In this document: piece by piece, positions 15,781 through 24,137 of the stretch
How positions within the stretch are numbered: the first letter of the stretch is position 1
Layout: each line of letters opens with the position of its first letter
Source: JAGVXD01 sp964554415
GTDB taxonomy: Archaea; Nanobdellota; Nanobdellia; Pacearchaeales; GW2011-AR1
Reading direction: 5' to 3'
DNA: 47,818 nucleotides
NCBI GenBank assembly: GCA_964554415.1
Contig: CAZKON010000003.1
Span: forward strand, 1-47,818
Made by a program: the position numbers and the translations under genes
Notes under the pieces: generated by a model
Told to the model about the DNA's origin: nothing
Databases searched by the model: none
The model's input: the letters and a program-made list of their open reading frames with translations, nothing else

Positions 15781-16509
15781 TCACATATCCTGCTCGATTC
15801 TTGGAGCCAGGACAAAAGAAAGCATGACGTTGCCTGTTGGAAAATCAATCCTCATTGGATGGTCTTCGGAAAAACTAAGAGTTACGCGATTGGATATCTT
15901 TGTGCCTTTCACGAATTTATTGAGATACTCCAGAGAAAAGCGTGCCTTGGCAGTATCAGAGTAAATTTCCACTTCATCTGAAGAGAACTCTGCCCGAGCG
16001 GAGTTGAGACCATGTGCTTCGACAATAAATTTCGTCGGTTCTGTAAAGAATGTGCAGGCATCTGCAACAATAAGGCAGTCTTCAACAACTTCTGCGAAAG
16101 CATCTGAATCCATCTTGATTACTGACTTGAACTCCCACTGGGGCATTTCCTTATCTTCTGAATCTATGTCCAGCAATGCTAGCGTGAAATCTCTCTTGAT
16201 TCGGTCGTGAATGCCTATTTTCAGCGTATTGTCTTCACGAGCCAAAGTAAGAGACGAGCCAGGCTTGCATCTACGTAAGACTGCTTTTAAGTTTTCAAGA
16301 TTGACTCCGAGAATCTCATCTTTCTGCAAATCAAATTGTGTAAAAAGGTCAGCAGGCATTTTGAAATAGACCATCGCAACATTCGCAGGATCGATGGCAG
16401 TCAGCATTACTCCGTCTTTTGTAACTTTAAGGCGGACTTCTACTACTAGTTCAGAGATAATCGAAACAAGGTCTGTAAATATTTTCGGGTTCTCTAATTT
16501 TAATTGCAT
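15781..16509 (-). CDS. pcn: DNA polymerase sliding clamp PCNA
   Basis: Ring-shaped processivity factor for replicative polymerases, FEN1 and ligase. About 242 residues from MQLKLENPKIFTDLVSIISE. The two PCNA domains are visible: the first with VRLKVTKDGVMLTAIDPANV and FDLQKDEILGVNLENLKAVL, the second from about residue 125 with FTEPTKFIVEAHGLNSARAE. It ends LSFVLAPRIEQDM, the C-terminal strand and tail. A TATA box 25 bases upstream of this ATG favours it over the Met two codons earlier. It is divergent from the primase gene. Confidence 0.95.
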   Translation of the reverse strand: MQLKLENPKIFTDLVSIISELVVEVRLKVTKDGVMLTAIDPANVAMVYFKMPADLFTQFDLQKDEILGVNLENLKAVLRRCKPGSSLTLAREDNTLKIGIHDRIKRDFTLALLDIDSEDKEMPQWEFKSVIKMDSDAFAEVVEDCLIVADACTFFTEPTKFIVEAHGLNSARAEFSSDEVEIYSDTAKARFSLEYLNKFVKGTKISNRVTLSFSEDHPMRIDFPTGNVMLSFVLAPRIEQDM

Positions 16510-16530
16510 GAACATTTAGACCAAGAGAAG

Positions 16531-16538
16531 CTTTTAAG
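16531..16538 (-). promoter_or_regulatory. TATA box for PCNA
   Basis: The minus strand reads CTTAAAAG, centred about 26 bases before the ATG at 16509. This is the standard leaderless spacing in this window. Confidence 0.5.
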
Positions 16539-16655
16539 TTTTGTTGTGCTCTAAATCTATTGTAATATCGTGAAAGACGTAAAGAATTATCCAGAGCTAT
16601 AATCACTCAAAGAGAGAACAACAAATAATAAATAACACGTTTTCTTATAAACAAG

Positions 16656-18281
16656 ATGAGTAACGAGAATACTTCAATGTCTGAGAAAGAGATGCGAATT
16701 CGTGCAATCACAAAGCTCTATTATTCGCAGCCGAAAGTACAGGAGGCACTACTGGTGTTTGGCGCAGGAAGAGAGGTTGTACCCCGTTATTTTGAAGGAT
16801 TTGGAAAGAGACCGGATATGCTGCAATACCCTGCAGATATCATGGGACTTGTCAATAAGGGGGCAACTTCATTTCACGCCTCGGAAGAAATCTGGCGCGA
16901 TCCATTAGCAATAAATTCTGATATGAGTACTGCAGAATTGGTTACATTACGAACCTCGTGGGACCTTCTTATTGATGTAGACTCACCTTTTTTAGATTGG
17001 TCTACTATTGTTGCCCAATTACTATTGAATGCACTGGAAGGACATGGCATTAAACAGTACGGCTTAAAATATTCCGGAAGCAAAGGGTGGCATATTATAG
17101 TCTCTGGCGCGGCATTTCCCGAGACATTCGAGGGAATCAAGATGCAATCAGGTTTCCCTGAGTGGCCGCGCGCAATCTGCAGATACTTGATGTATTCCAT
17201 AAGAAATGAATACAATCGCCGCGTGACTGAATTTATGCCTTCAATGGAAGTGATTCAGCAACGTACAAACAAAACTAAAGAGGAAATTGTTCAAGCTCCG
17301 TGCCCTGAATGCGGCATTCCTTCAGAGAAAGGACTTTTGACGCATTATCATTGTGACGACTGCGGTTCTGAAATTACCCGCCCAAATGTTAAACGCAACG
17401 GAAAAGAATTGCGTTGCATCAATTGCCCCGGCAACCTCAAGGTTTTGCGAATAGAGGAATATTTCTTTTGTCCTGCATGCAAGACTCATTCATATACTTC
17501 AAGAAGTTCCAGTGAGGGCGGCAAAGTAACTTACACCAAAGAATCGCGGCAACGTGAAAGCCAATTTTCTGCAGCATTCAGCGAGCAAGTCTCTGGAGAG
17601 GTCATTGGAGGCTCGGACCTTGTTCTGGTAGCACCAAGACACTTATTTCGCATGCCTTATTCTCTTCATGAAAAAACTGCTTTAGCAAGTGCAGTTTTAA
17701 CAAAAGAAGAGATTGCTCATTTTACTCCGCGTGATGCAAACCCTCTTAAAATTAATATTCGTCAATATTTACCTATTACAAGAAACGGAGCAGCGACCCG
17801 GCTTCTTGCAGAAGCAATTGCATGGAAACACAAACAGGACGCACGAGAGGTCAATGTTACGCAAAAGAGTTATGCTGGGAAGAGTTTTGAGAAAACTGAA
17901 TTAAAAGGAGTAAGTGAAGATATGTTCCCGCCGGCAATTAAAAAACTCCTCAATGGTGTGCCGGATGGAAAAAAACGCGGGCTCTTTATCCTTATCACTT
18001 TTTTGCGCTCGTGTGGTTTTGCCCCAGATTATATCAGCACAAAAATTAATGAATGGAACACAAAAAACCAGCCGCCTTTGAAAGAGGGTTATATCAAAAG
18101 CCAATTAGACTGGCATTTTCGTCAGAAAAAGAAGATTTTGCCTCCGAACTATGATAACGGCGCTTTCTATAAAGACCTTGGCCTTATCAGCGGAAAACAG
18201 GATGTAAAGAATCCTCTTGTTGAAGTTGGGAGAGCGTTGAGAAAGGCAAACCTTCAGAATGTTAGACCTCAGGAACGATAG
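16656..18281 (+). CDS. priS: Primase small subunit fused to a large-subunit-like tail lacking the Fe-S cysteines
   Basis: 541 residues, a PriS-PriL-like fusion. The archaeo-eukaryotic primase domain occupies residues 1-390: catalytic D107-V-D109 in LLIDVDSP, SGSKGWH at 140-146, and RHLFRMPYSLHEKT at 328-341. Between them are four CxxC pairs (Cys 216/219, 233/236, 254/257, 272/275) forming one or two zinc ribbons. The tail (about 420-525) has FPPAIKKLLNGVPDGKKR, INEWNTKNQPPLKEGYIKSQ and ILPPNYDNGAFYKDLGL, resembling the PriL C-terminal domain. In relatives that I recall, Cys occurs in PPC, NCDN, GVC and LC; here the equivalents are Ala, Tyr, Ile and none. The cluster is therefore probably lost. 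It would start primers for replication together with PCNA next door. Confidence 0.88.
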   Translation: MSNENTSMSEKEMRIRAITKLYYSQPKVQEALLVFGAGREVVPRYFEGFGKRPDMLQYPADIMGLVNKGATSFHASEEIWRDPLAINSDMSTAELVTLRTSWDLLIDVDSPFLDWSTIVAQLLLNALEGHGIKQYGLKYSGSKGWHIIVSGAAFPETFEGIKMQSGFPEWPRAICRYLMYSIRNEYNRRVTEFMPSMEVIQQRTNKTKEEIVQAPCPECGIPSEKGLLTHYHCDDCGSEITRPNVKRNGKELRCINCPGNLKVLRIEEYFFCPACKTHSYTSRSSSEGGKVTYTKESRQRESQFSAAFSEQVSGEVIGGSDLVLVAPRHLFRMPYSLHEKTALASAVLTKEEIAHFTPRDANPLKINIRQYLPITRNGAATRLLAEAIAWKHKQDAREVNVTQKSYAGKSFEKTELKGVSEDMFPPAIKKLLNGVPDGKKRGLFILITFLRSCGFAPDYISTKINEWNTKNQPPLKEGYIKSQLDWHFRQKKKILPPNYDNGAFYKDLGLISGKQDVKNPLVEVGRALRKANLQNVRPQER

Positions 18282-18286
18282 AATTC

Positions 18287-18294
18287 TTTATAAA
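18287..18294 (+). promoter_or_regulatory. TATA box for the toroid surface protein
   Basis: TTTATAAA centred 25 bases before the ATG at 18316. It sits just past the primase stop and supports the downstream Met over the ORF's first Met at 18259. Confidence 0.55.
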
Positions 18295-18315
18295 CAACTC
18301 CCTCCTGTCTTTAGT

Positions 18316-20244
18316 ATGAAAAAAGGTGTAACGTTTAGCGTTTCTATCTGGTTAGTTATCCTTGCTGTAGCGATGGTTAGTGCTGTGAACCAGACTACAA
18401 ATAATTCCAACACTACTGGAACAAGCGCTGCTACGGCTACTACCAGCAAGAACACTACGCAAACCCTGATTCCTTCAACTACGCAGACACCTCAGATTTC
18501 ATCACAAGCGGAGAGCGCAAAAGTTGAACAAGCATACGCATGCCTACAAAATCTTGTTGTCAATAAAAGTACATTCTCTCTAGAGGAAGCAGCTTTTGGT
18601 GTGCTTGCACTAGGAGCTCAGGATAAACTAATTAAGACTATCCAAAACACTAAAAGTGAGCGCGAAGCTTGCTGGCCAAAAGCAGGATGTACTATTCGCG
18701 ATACTGCGCTTGTTGCCCTGGCATATCAACGTGCAGGCATGCAGACTGCTGATATTGAGCGATGGTTGCAAAGCAAGCGCATCAGTCCAAGAGAACTGAC
18801 ATGGTATCTTGAAGTTGACACAAATCAACATGAGCCTTCCAGCTGCACTGTTAAGTATGATGGAAGATCTTATAATATGAATATTCAGGAGGATATGAAA
18901 CTCAGTGACTCTGCTGGAAGCTGTCTACAACTCTCTGCTTCCGGTTACTGGATGACTATCTCTCCCAACTGTGCGGGAAAAGTCTTTGAAGTTTCATGCG
19001 ATAAGGATTTTATAACTACAATTATCTACCAAAAAAATGGAGGAGAAACAGTCTATGTTTCTTCTGATACACACGCCGCAGCAAGTCTGGGGACAACTAG
19101 TGAAAGCGTGAATGTGAGCTGTCTATCGACAGGAGGCGGATGCGACTATCAAGGAACATTATGGGCTGCCTATGCTCTGCACAAGCTTAACAAAAATACT
19201 GCATCAATGTTACCCTATCTTGTTGCGCTTGCTGATGACACAACAAAATATTTTCCAAGTGCATTTATTTATATGCTCACTAAGGATCCTGATAAAGAAT
19301 ATTACGGACAAATAATCCAGCAGAGAAAGCAAAACCAGTTCTGGGAGTTTGTCAGCAATGGATACACGAGGTTTTATGATACAAGCATTGGTGTGCTTGC
19401 CCTTTCTACTGGTTCTGGAGAAAATAGTAATATAGTCAAGACGCAGGCATACCTATTGAGCGTGCAAACTAAAGAAGGATGCTGGAACAACAATCATTTC
19501 CGCGACAGCGCATTTATATTATACTCTGGCTGGCCGAAGTCCAAAATAGTGACAAGTGTTGGAAGTGCACACTTGCCTCAGTGCAGCGAGGGAGGATTCT
19601 CGTGCGAACGCCTTAGTGAATGTCTTGAATCAGGAGGTGTGAAGCATAGCTCATATGAATGCCAAGGAGGCAACATATGCTGCTCAGTCAAAGTTCAAAA
19701 ACAAAACTGTGCGAGCCAACAAGGCTCTGTCTGTAAGGCTAACGAGCAATGCACTGGAAGCATTAGCGCGTCCAGCGATGGACAATGCTGTATAGGTTCC
19801 TGTAGTGCGGTTGTAGAAGAGAATGCATGTGAAATTACTGGAGGCATCTGCTCTTCAAGTTGCGGCAGTGATGAAAAGGAGACTAGTGAAGCATGTCCTG
19901 CGACGAATTCTATTTGTTGTGTTCAGGATACAGGAAAAGGGGTATCATGGTTCTGGGTCATTTTACTGCTTATTCTTATTGCGGCTGTTGTTGTTGCAAT
20001 CATGAAAAGAGACGCGATTAAACTCTGGTGGTTCAAACGAAGCGGGAAAACCAGCAGTATGCCTATAGTTCGTCCAGGATTTCCGCCAAGCGGGAGCGCA
20101 GGAGTCATGAGAGCACAGCAGAGAATGATGCAGCCACAAGGATTTGCGCGACCAGGAATGCGAGCACAGGTACGTCCTGCTCAACAATTGAAAGATCATG
20201 AGATGGAAGAGACTATGCGAAAGCTGAAAGAAATGAGCGGTTGA
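18316..20244 (+). CDS. Membrane-anchored surface protein with terpene-cyclase-like toroid and three disulfide modules
   Basis: About 642 residues. Signal peptide (VTFSVSIWLVILAVAMVSAV), then an Asn/Thr-rich spacer. Residues about 75-430 have helix-pair repeats of the alpha-alpha toroid type: IRDTALVALAYQRAGM, CDYQGTLWAAYALHKLN, YDTSIGVLALSTGSG, RDSAFILYSGWP. Three Cys-rich modules follow, each ending in a CC pair (GGNICCSV, GQCCIGSC, NSICCVQ). A transmembrane helix near residue 560 (FWVILLLILIAAVVVAIMK) is followed by a basic cytosolic tail. The toroid fold is shared by complement-like thioester proteins and cyclases; no catalytic motif is seen, so a binding role is more likely. Confidence 0.78.
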   Translation: MKKGVTFSVSIWLVILAVAMVSAVNQTTNNSNTTGTSAATATTSKNTTQTLIPSTTQTPQISSQAESAKVEQAYACLQNLVVNKSTFSLEEAAFGVLALGAQDKLIKTIQNTKSEREACWPKAGCTIRDTALVALAYQRAGMQTADIERWLQSKRISPRELTWYLEVDTNQHEPSSCTVKYDGRSYNMNIQEDMKLSDSAGSCLQLSASGYWMTISPNCAGKVFEVSCDKDFITTIIYQKNGGETVYVSSDTHAAASLGTTSESVNVSCLSTGGGCDYQGTLWAAYALHKLNKNTASMLPYLVALADDTTKYFPSAFIYMLTKDPDKEYYGQIIQQRKQNQFWEFVSNGYTRFYDTSIGVLALSTGSGENSNIVKTQAYLLSVQTKEGCWNNNHFRDSAFILYSGWPKSKIVTSVGSAHLPQCSEGGFSCERLSECLESGGVKHSSYECQGGNICCSVKVQKQNCASQQGSVCKANEQCTGSISASSDGQCCIGSCSAVVEENACEITGGICSSSCGSDEKETSEACPATNSICCVQDTGKGVSWFWVILLLILIAAVVVAIMKRDAIKLWWFKRSGKTSSMPIVRPGFPPSGSAGVMRAQQRMMQPQGFARPGMRAQVRPAQQLKDHEMEETMRKLKEMSG

Positions 20245-20252
20245 CGGACAAG

Positions 20253-20263
20253 TTTATATATAA
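20253..20263 (+). promoter_or_regulatory. TATA box for the 401-residue surface protein
   Basis: TTTATATATAA ends 18 bases before the ATG at 20282, centred about 24 bases away; standard leaderless spacing. Confidence 0.55.
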
Positions 20264-20281
20264 TCTGTAACTAAAATATTC

Positions 20282-21487
20282 ATGCGAATATTAACTGCTA
20301 TTGTGTGCCTGTTTATTTTTTTAATGATGCCTGTTTCTGCTGTGAGCACGACGCTTGAACAAAAGTATATGGCTGAAGAAACAATGATTGGACGAATCGA
20401 AGGCGCGCTATTCTCGCCTATTAAGCCAGAACAGATTGAACTTCTGCGCGGACATGTAATTGTGCCGTTTGAACATGATGTGAAACAGCTCGAGAGCACA
20501 ACATATTTATGGGGAAGAGCGCCGCGCTCGGAAGGAAATTATACTATGAGAATCAAAAACATTCAGACAGTGCAAGAAGGAATTGTTCAGGTGATAAATT
20601 ATACGCATGATTTTTATGTTGACGGCATAATTGTACCATATGCTGTTAAACCGGGCTTTATCGGCGCGCAAGACGATTTTTCTGTGTTGATTGAATCATA
20701 TAAAGATACAGAACAAACAATTTCAGTCAGCCACCCTTCGCCCCAATATATTGTGTTAATCCCCGGACAAACAAAATATGCTTTCTCTGTAAATCCTCTG
20801 CCAGTAAACACGATTGTCGCTATTGAAATAGGCAAGTACAAAATACCTGTATTTGTGCGCGGCAATAAATCTGGAGTTCAGGAAATTCAGAGCGTTTGGG
20901 TTGTCGAGCCTTTTCTGACCAGCGCTCAAGTGAGCGCTGGAAAGCCACTCCCTTCTTTTATGATTGCGGCTAAATATAGAGGCGAGAAGAACCTCAAAAA
21001 TGTTGCTGTGCAGTATAATAAGTCCATTATTGAAGTAAATCCTGATTCATTCAAAAGCATCAAGACTAATGACAGCATTTCATTTAATATTAGTATTAAG
21101 CAGATTGTTAATGAAACAAGAACAGAAAAAATCAGTTTTGGAGTCGGGAACGAAACTTACATCTTGTCATTTTTAATTGAAGCGGCACCTCTGCCTGCGA
21201 TGAATGAATCAAATGCAAGCAAAAACTCTTCTCTCCCGTACTGCTCACAACTTTCAGGTATTGTCTGCCGTGAGAATGATAAGTGCTCTGTAGAGACTGT
21301 GGCAAGCAAAGATGGGGCGTGTTGCGTTGGCACATGCGAACAACCAAAAGAGAAAAGCAAATCATGGATAGGCTATCTATTAGTTGGAATAATAATTCTT
21401 ATTGGTGCAATTGCCTGGGCAAAATACAAAAAGGTAAAACCAAGAGACCCATTGCAGAGTGTCCTGCACGAAAAAAAGCATCCTTAA
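20282..21487 (+). CDS. Single-pass surface protein with a disulfide module
   Basis: 401 residues: signal peptide (MRILTAIVCLFIFLMMPVSA), a long beta-rich extracellular region, one Cys-rich module (CSQLSGIVCRENDKC then GACCVGTC) and a transmembrane helix (WIGYLLVGIIILIGAIAWAK) with a basic tail. The Cys module has the same spacing as the middle module of the upstream protein (CASQQGSVCKANEQC, GQCCIGSC). The two genes are therefore probably partners or share an ancestor. Function unknown. Confidence 0.75.
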   Translation: MRILTAIVCLFIFLMMPVSAVSTTLEQKYMAEETMIGRIEGALFSPIKPEQIELLRGHVIVPFEHDVKQLESTTYLWGRAPRSEGNYTMRIKNIQTVQEGIVQVINYTHDFYVDGIIVPYAVKPGFIGAQDDFSVLIESYKDTEQTISVSHPSPQYIVLIPGQTKYAFSVNPLPVNTIVAIEIGKYKIPVFVRGNKSGVQEIQSVWVVEPFLTSAQVSAGKPLPSFMIAAKYRGEKNLKNVAVQYNKSIIEVNPDSFKSIKTNDSISFNISIKQIVNETRTEKISFGVGNETYILSFLIEAAPLPAMNESNASKNSSLPYCSQLSGIVCRENDKCSVETVASKDGACCVGTCEQPKEKSKSWIGYLLVGIIILIGAIAWAKYKKVKPRDPLQSVLHEKKHP

Positions 21488-21500
21488 TTGCTCGTATATA

Positions 21501-21577
21501 AAGAGATTTCCTAAGCCTTCGCTATCCCCACAGCAAGCTGATGGGGTATTACGCTCGGCTTCTAGACGGAAATCTCT
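21501..21577. repeat. Cloverleaf-like palindromic element E1
   Basis: Outer arms AGAGATTTCC (21502-21511) and GGAAATCTCT (21568-21577) pair perfectly. Inside, AAGCC/GGCTT pair, then CCCCA/TGGGG encloses CAGCAAGCTG (3-bp stem, CAAG loop). The loop side carries GGGGTATTAC. It follows the stop of the 401-residue protein by 14 bases. It shares its inner sequence, but not its outer arms, with E2 and E3. Confidence 0.6.
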
Positions 21578-21579
21578 AA

Positions 21580-21626
21580 TTTCAAACTGGCGCAGCAAGC
21601 TGCAGGGTATTACACCCAGTTTGAAA
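21580..21626. repeat. Cloverleaf-like palindromic element E2
   Basis: Outer arms TTTCAAACTGG (21580-21590) and CCAGTTTGAAA (21616-21626) pair over 11 bp. Two hairpins lie inside: GCAG-CAAG-CTGC and GGG-TATTACA-CCC. A 46-bp near-identical copy (E3) is at 47661. It sits directly after E1 and both lie between the separated palindrome arms of repeat copy B. Confidence 0.65.
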
Positions 21627-21631
21627 TAAAC

Positions 21632-21738
21632 TATATACGACTTTAATCCATTATACCCTCTTGTTCCTCTCTTGCTGCGGAGTTCCTCGGCTAAAGACCT
21701 GCGGACTTCCTCGCTGCGGAGTCGCTGCGCTAACTCGT
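21632..21738. mobile_element. 107-bp repeat element, copy B
   Basis: Matches 11921-12027 with two mismatches. Its left palindrome arm (TATATACGA, 21632-21640) has its partner TCGTATATA at 21492-21500, and E1 and E2 fill the gap. Its right edge supplies the last two codons and stop (ACG AGT TAG) of the minus-strand gene at 21730-22266, so it probably replaced that gene's original end. Confidence 0.7.
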
Positions 21739-22266
21739 TGCAGCGCGCGTTTTCTTTACTTTTTTCCCAGATTGCTTCTTCACTTTCTTAGAAGGAGTCT
21801 GTGCCTGCGCAGAATTTGGCACTTGTGGGGTTATGTCTGGATGGCTTAAGAGCTGAGGAGCTTCCTGTTCTATTCTCTTGAGCAGAACATCTCTTTCTAT
21901 CATCATGTTCTTTACGACAGCATCATAATTATGCAGGCGCTGCATCAGCTGGTTTGCAAATTGATTCAGTGCAGCGTTATCCAGCGTAATGCGCTCAGGA
22001 TAAATTAGCTCGACATGTGAAGGCATATATGAAAACAGAACTGCAAAATACTTATCCAGAGAATCTATTTCCAATGTTACTTCAACGAATGAAGTATAAA
22101 GCTCATGCGCATTTGGCACTTTGACAGGCTCATGAAACTTTCTCTCTAAGACTTTCACATTTTTTTCACTTGCCAGCTTAGTTACAACGCTTGCCAACGC
22201 TTGCTGAACATTGGATGCGGGACGACCGAGCACTTCCATGACAATTTGAATCTGAATAGGCTCCAT
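21730..22266 (-). CDS. Conserved-looking protein of unknown function
   Basis: 178 residues. The N-terminal 125 residues look like a folded alpha/beta domain (MEPIQIQIVMEVLGRPASNV, FVEVTLEIDSLDKYFAVLFS, HVELIYPERITLDNAALNQF) ending in a helix with ERDVLLKRIEQEA. The C-terminus is a basic, disordered tail (KKVKKQSGKKVKKTRAATS). The final residues come from repeat element B. No family recognised with confidence; no signal peptide or membrane helix. Confidence 0.65.
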   Translation of the reverse strand: MEPIQIQIVMEVLGRPASNVQQALASVVTKLASEKNVKVLERKFHEPVKVPNAHELYTSFVEVTLEIDSLDKYFAVLFSYMPSHVELIYPERITLDNAALNQFANQLMQRLHNYDAVVKNMMIERDVLLKRIEQEAPQLLSHPDITPQVPNSAQAQTPSKKVKKQSGKKVKKTRAATS

Positions 22267-22290
22267 AATGGGACAGAGATAATGCGGTTT

Positions 22291-22956
22291 TTAAATTCGC
22301 CGTTTTCTGAAAAAATGTGCAAGCAAAGCAAGGAGAGTTATCGCACTTATCACAAATGTAGCTATGACAATTGATTGCTGCGCCCTATATTCTTTTGTAT
22401 AAACTCTCTGCGGAGAGGATTTAGAAATCTTGAGCGTCGGCGCGGCAGCCTGTGGAAGAGCCATTTGAATGTCAGGTTTAGATGAAGTATTGGATATGAC
22501 AATAGATTGACAATATTCATTGTAGTTTTGCGTGCCTTTCATTCTCAATCTAACACAAATAGAGGCGTTTGCTGCGGCGGTCTTCGCCCTTATTATAAAC
22601 TCATTTTTTGTCGGGAACGCTTTGAGAAGATAATAAAAAGAGCTTTTCCAGCCAGATGAATATATCTGTGAGATTGTCGTGTCTCCATCTTCCACAAAAA
22701 GTTTAACATCATAGTCTCCTTCCTCCAGAGTTGAATCACGTATAATAACTGTAATATTTTCCTCGACCAGTGCATTCGAAGGAGCAGTTAGTGTGAGAGC
22801 ACTCGTTATTGTTGTAAGAAAAATGGAAAAAACTGCAACTAAAAAACTAACATAGAGAATTCTAAAAATTGTATGACTTTTCTTGCGGAATTCTCTATCT
22901 GTATAATTCCCAAACAGAGCATAACCATGGGAATTATCGATAACCATAAGCCTCAT
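22291..22956 (-). CDS. Bitopic membrane protein with an extracellular beta domain
   Basis: An N-terminal hydrophobic segment (IFRILYVSFLVAVFSIFLTT) is followed by about 130 extracellular residues with an Ig-like or CARDB-like feel (TLTAPSNALVEENITVIIRD, GDYDVKLFVEDGDTTISQIY, NASICVRLRMKGTQNYNEYC). A second helix (SIVIATFVISAITLLALLAH) ends in RKRRI. The start is uncertain: Met at 22956 overlaps the upstream nuclease gene by 23 bases, and Met at 22947 is an alternative. An 11-bp inverted repeat lies within the first 35 codons. Confidence 0.6.
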   Translation of the reverse strand: MRLMVIDNSHGYALFGNYTDREFRKKSHTIFRILYVSFLVAVFSIFLTTITSALTLTAPSNALVEENITVIIRDSTLEEGDYDVKLFVEDGDTTISQIYSSGWKSSFYYLLKAFPTKNEFIIRAKTAAANASICVRLRMKGTQNYNEYCQSIVISNTSSKPDIQMALPQAAAPTLKISKSSPQRVYTKEYRAQQSIVIATFVISAITLLALLAHFFRKRRI

Positions 22957-23668
22957 TGTGCACAATCCTCCCTTCTGCGTCGAGAAGATAAAGCGTATCC
23001 CTATCATTATTCCAGATTGAAGTACTTGAATCCCAGAATATTGCAGTATTGTTGTCTATGCCTTCGTGTGTATATATGACAATGCCGGTAGCTGCCTTTT
23101 CTTTGAAACGATATGATTTCCTGCTTTCATCCCTTATTGTCCAACCTGTAATATTTAATGCGCCGCAAACACTTTGCAGAACTACGAATTCTTCTTTTTC
23201 TTGAATCCTAGAGTTAATGCAACCGAAATAAGGAGAATGCTTCCAGAGACCTTTCTGTTCTGTAATTGCGCGGGACTCTGCGGATGCAAATTCCTGCGCT
23301 TCTGCGTCTTCCACTAAAAACTTTACTGCTAGACCTTGTGCAACTAACTCGTGATTTACATATTCGGGCGCATAAAGACGCACCAATGTACGTCCATATT
23401 TATCTATTCCCAGAGACTCTATAGTGACCTGTGATCCAGCAAAAAGAGATAAATATCTCTTGGCTTCCTCTGCACCAGGCGTTGAACTTTCCGGAGTGTT
23501 TATGTTGCTCAAGCGGAACGTTCTTCCATCTCCTCCAGTAAATGTATCTCCGTCTATAACTCTTGCAATAGTGATTTGCTCTCGTGATGGATGCGCGGGC
23601 AGAGCTATTAGTACGAAAAGAACAAGTGTTGAAGCAATGGTTACTATAAGTGCAATTTTCTTACGCAT
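22934..23668 (-). CDS. Secreted thermonuclease (SNase) fused to a lamin-tail domain
   Basis: About 244 residues from MRKKIALIVTIASTLVLFVL, a signal anchor. The nuclease domain follows: ITIARVIDGDTFTGGDGRTF, RLSNINTPES, and GIDKYGRTLVRLY contain the Asp, Arg and Glu positions used in calcium-dependent phosphodiester cleavage. The second half (about 150-244) resembles a lamin-tail domain: EFVVLQSVCGALNITGWTIR, SYRFKE, TAIFWDSSTSIWNNDRDTLY and LLDAEGRIVHNEAYGYR. The SNase-LTD combination is common in secreted nucleases. The chosen start overlaps the YbaK stop by 8 bases; a longer start at 23722 is less likely. Confidence 0.82.
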   Translation of the reverse strand: MRKKIALIVTIASTLVLFVLIALPAHPSREQITIARVIDGDTFTGGDGRTFRLSNINTPESSTPGAEEAKRYLSLFAGSQVTIESLGIDKYGRTLVRLYAPEYVNHELVAQGLAVKFLVEDAEAQEFASAESRAITEQKGLWKHSPYFGCINSRIQEKEEFVVLQSVCGALNITGWTIRDESRKSYRFKEKAATGIVIYTHEGIDNNTAIFWDSSTSIWNNDRDTLYLLDAEGRIVHNEAYGYR

Positions 23669-24137
23669 TTGGAATAACCTTATAAGGAGCAGCGAGCGTT
23701 GCACAAAATCTTTCAAATTCATCGTGCTTTAAAACAAGAGTTGATGTATTTTTGTTTGGATGTACTCCGATTTCTTCGGCATTCCAGACTTCTTCATCTA
23801 TCAAGAGAATTGTATGTTTAGCATGAATCATTGCAAGTGGGGAAACGCTGCCTGGTTTTAACTGAAGCTCTGCGGCAAGTTCTTCAGGGGTAGCAAATTC
23901 AATCTCTTTTACTTGAAGATATTTTTTTAGATGCTTAATATTGAGTCTTTTTACTGAAGGCATGCATATAAGATAAAAACCACCCATATTATTCCGAAGA
24001 AAAAGGTTTTTTGTTCTAATGCCGGGAATATACTTAGTTACTTTATCTGATTCTGCAACTGTAAAAACTGCAGGGTGCTTATATTCTCTATAAGGTATGC
24101 CTAACTTTTCCATGGATGCTTTTACCTCTTGAGTCAT
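23661..24137 (-). CDS. YbaK/ProX-type aminoacyl-tRNA deacylase
   Basis: 158 residues matching the YbaK/EbsC/ProX fold: YREYKHPAVFTVAESDKVTK, then RTKNLFLRNNMGGFYLICMP, a Lys in this strand region, and LKPGSVSPLAMIHAKHTILL. The size suggests a free-standing ProX/PrdX-like editing enzyme that clears mischarged Ala-tRNA(Pro) or similar. It overlaps the nuclease gene; the two are probably in one transcript by chance of packing rather than function. Confidence 0.85.
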   Translation of the reverse strand: MTQEVKASMEKLGIPYREYKHPAVFTVAESDKVTKYIPGIRTKNLFLRNNMGGFYLICMPSVKRLNIKHLKKYLQVKEIEFATPEELAAELQLKPGSVSPLAMIHAKHTILLIDEEVWNAEEIGVHPNKNTSTLVLKHDEFERFCATLAAPYKVIPNA

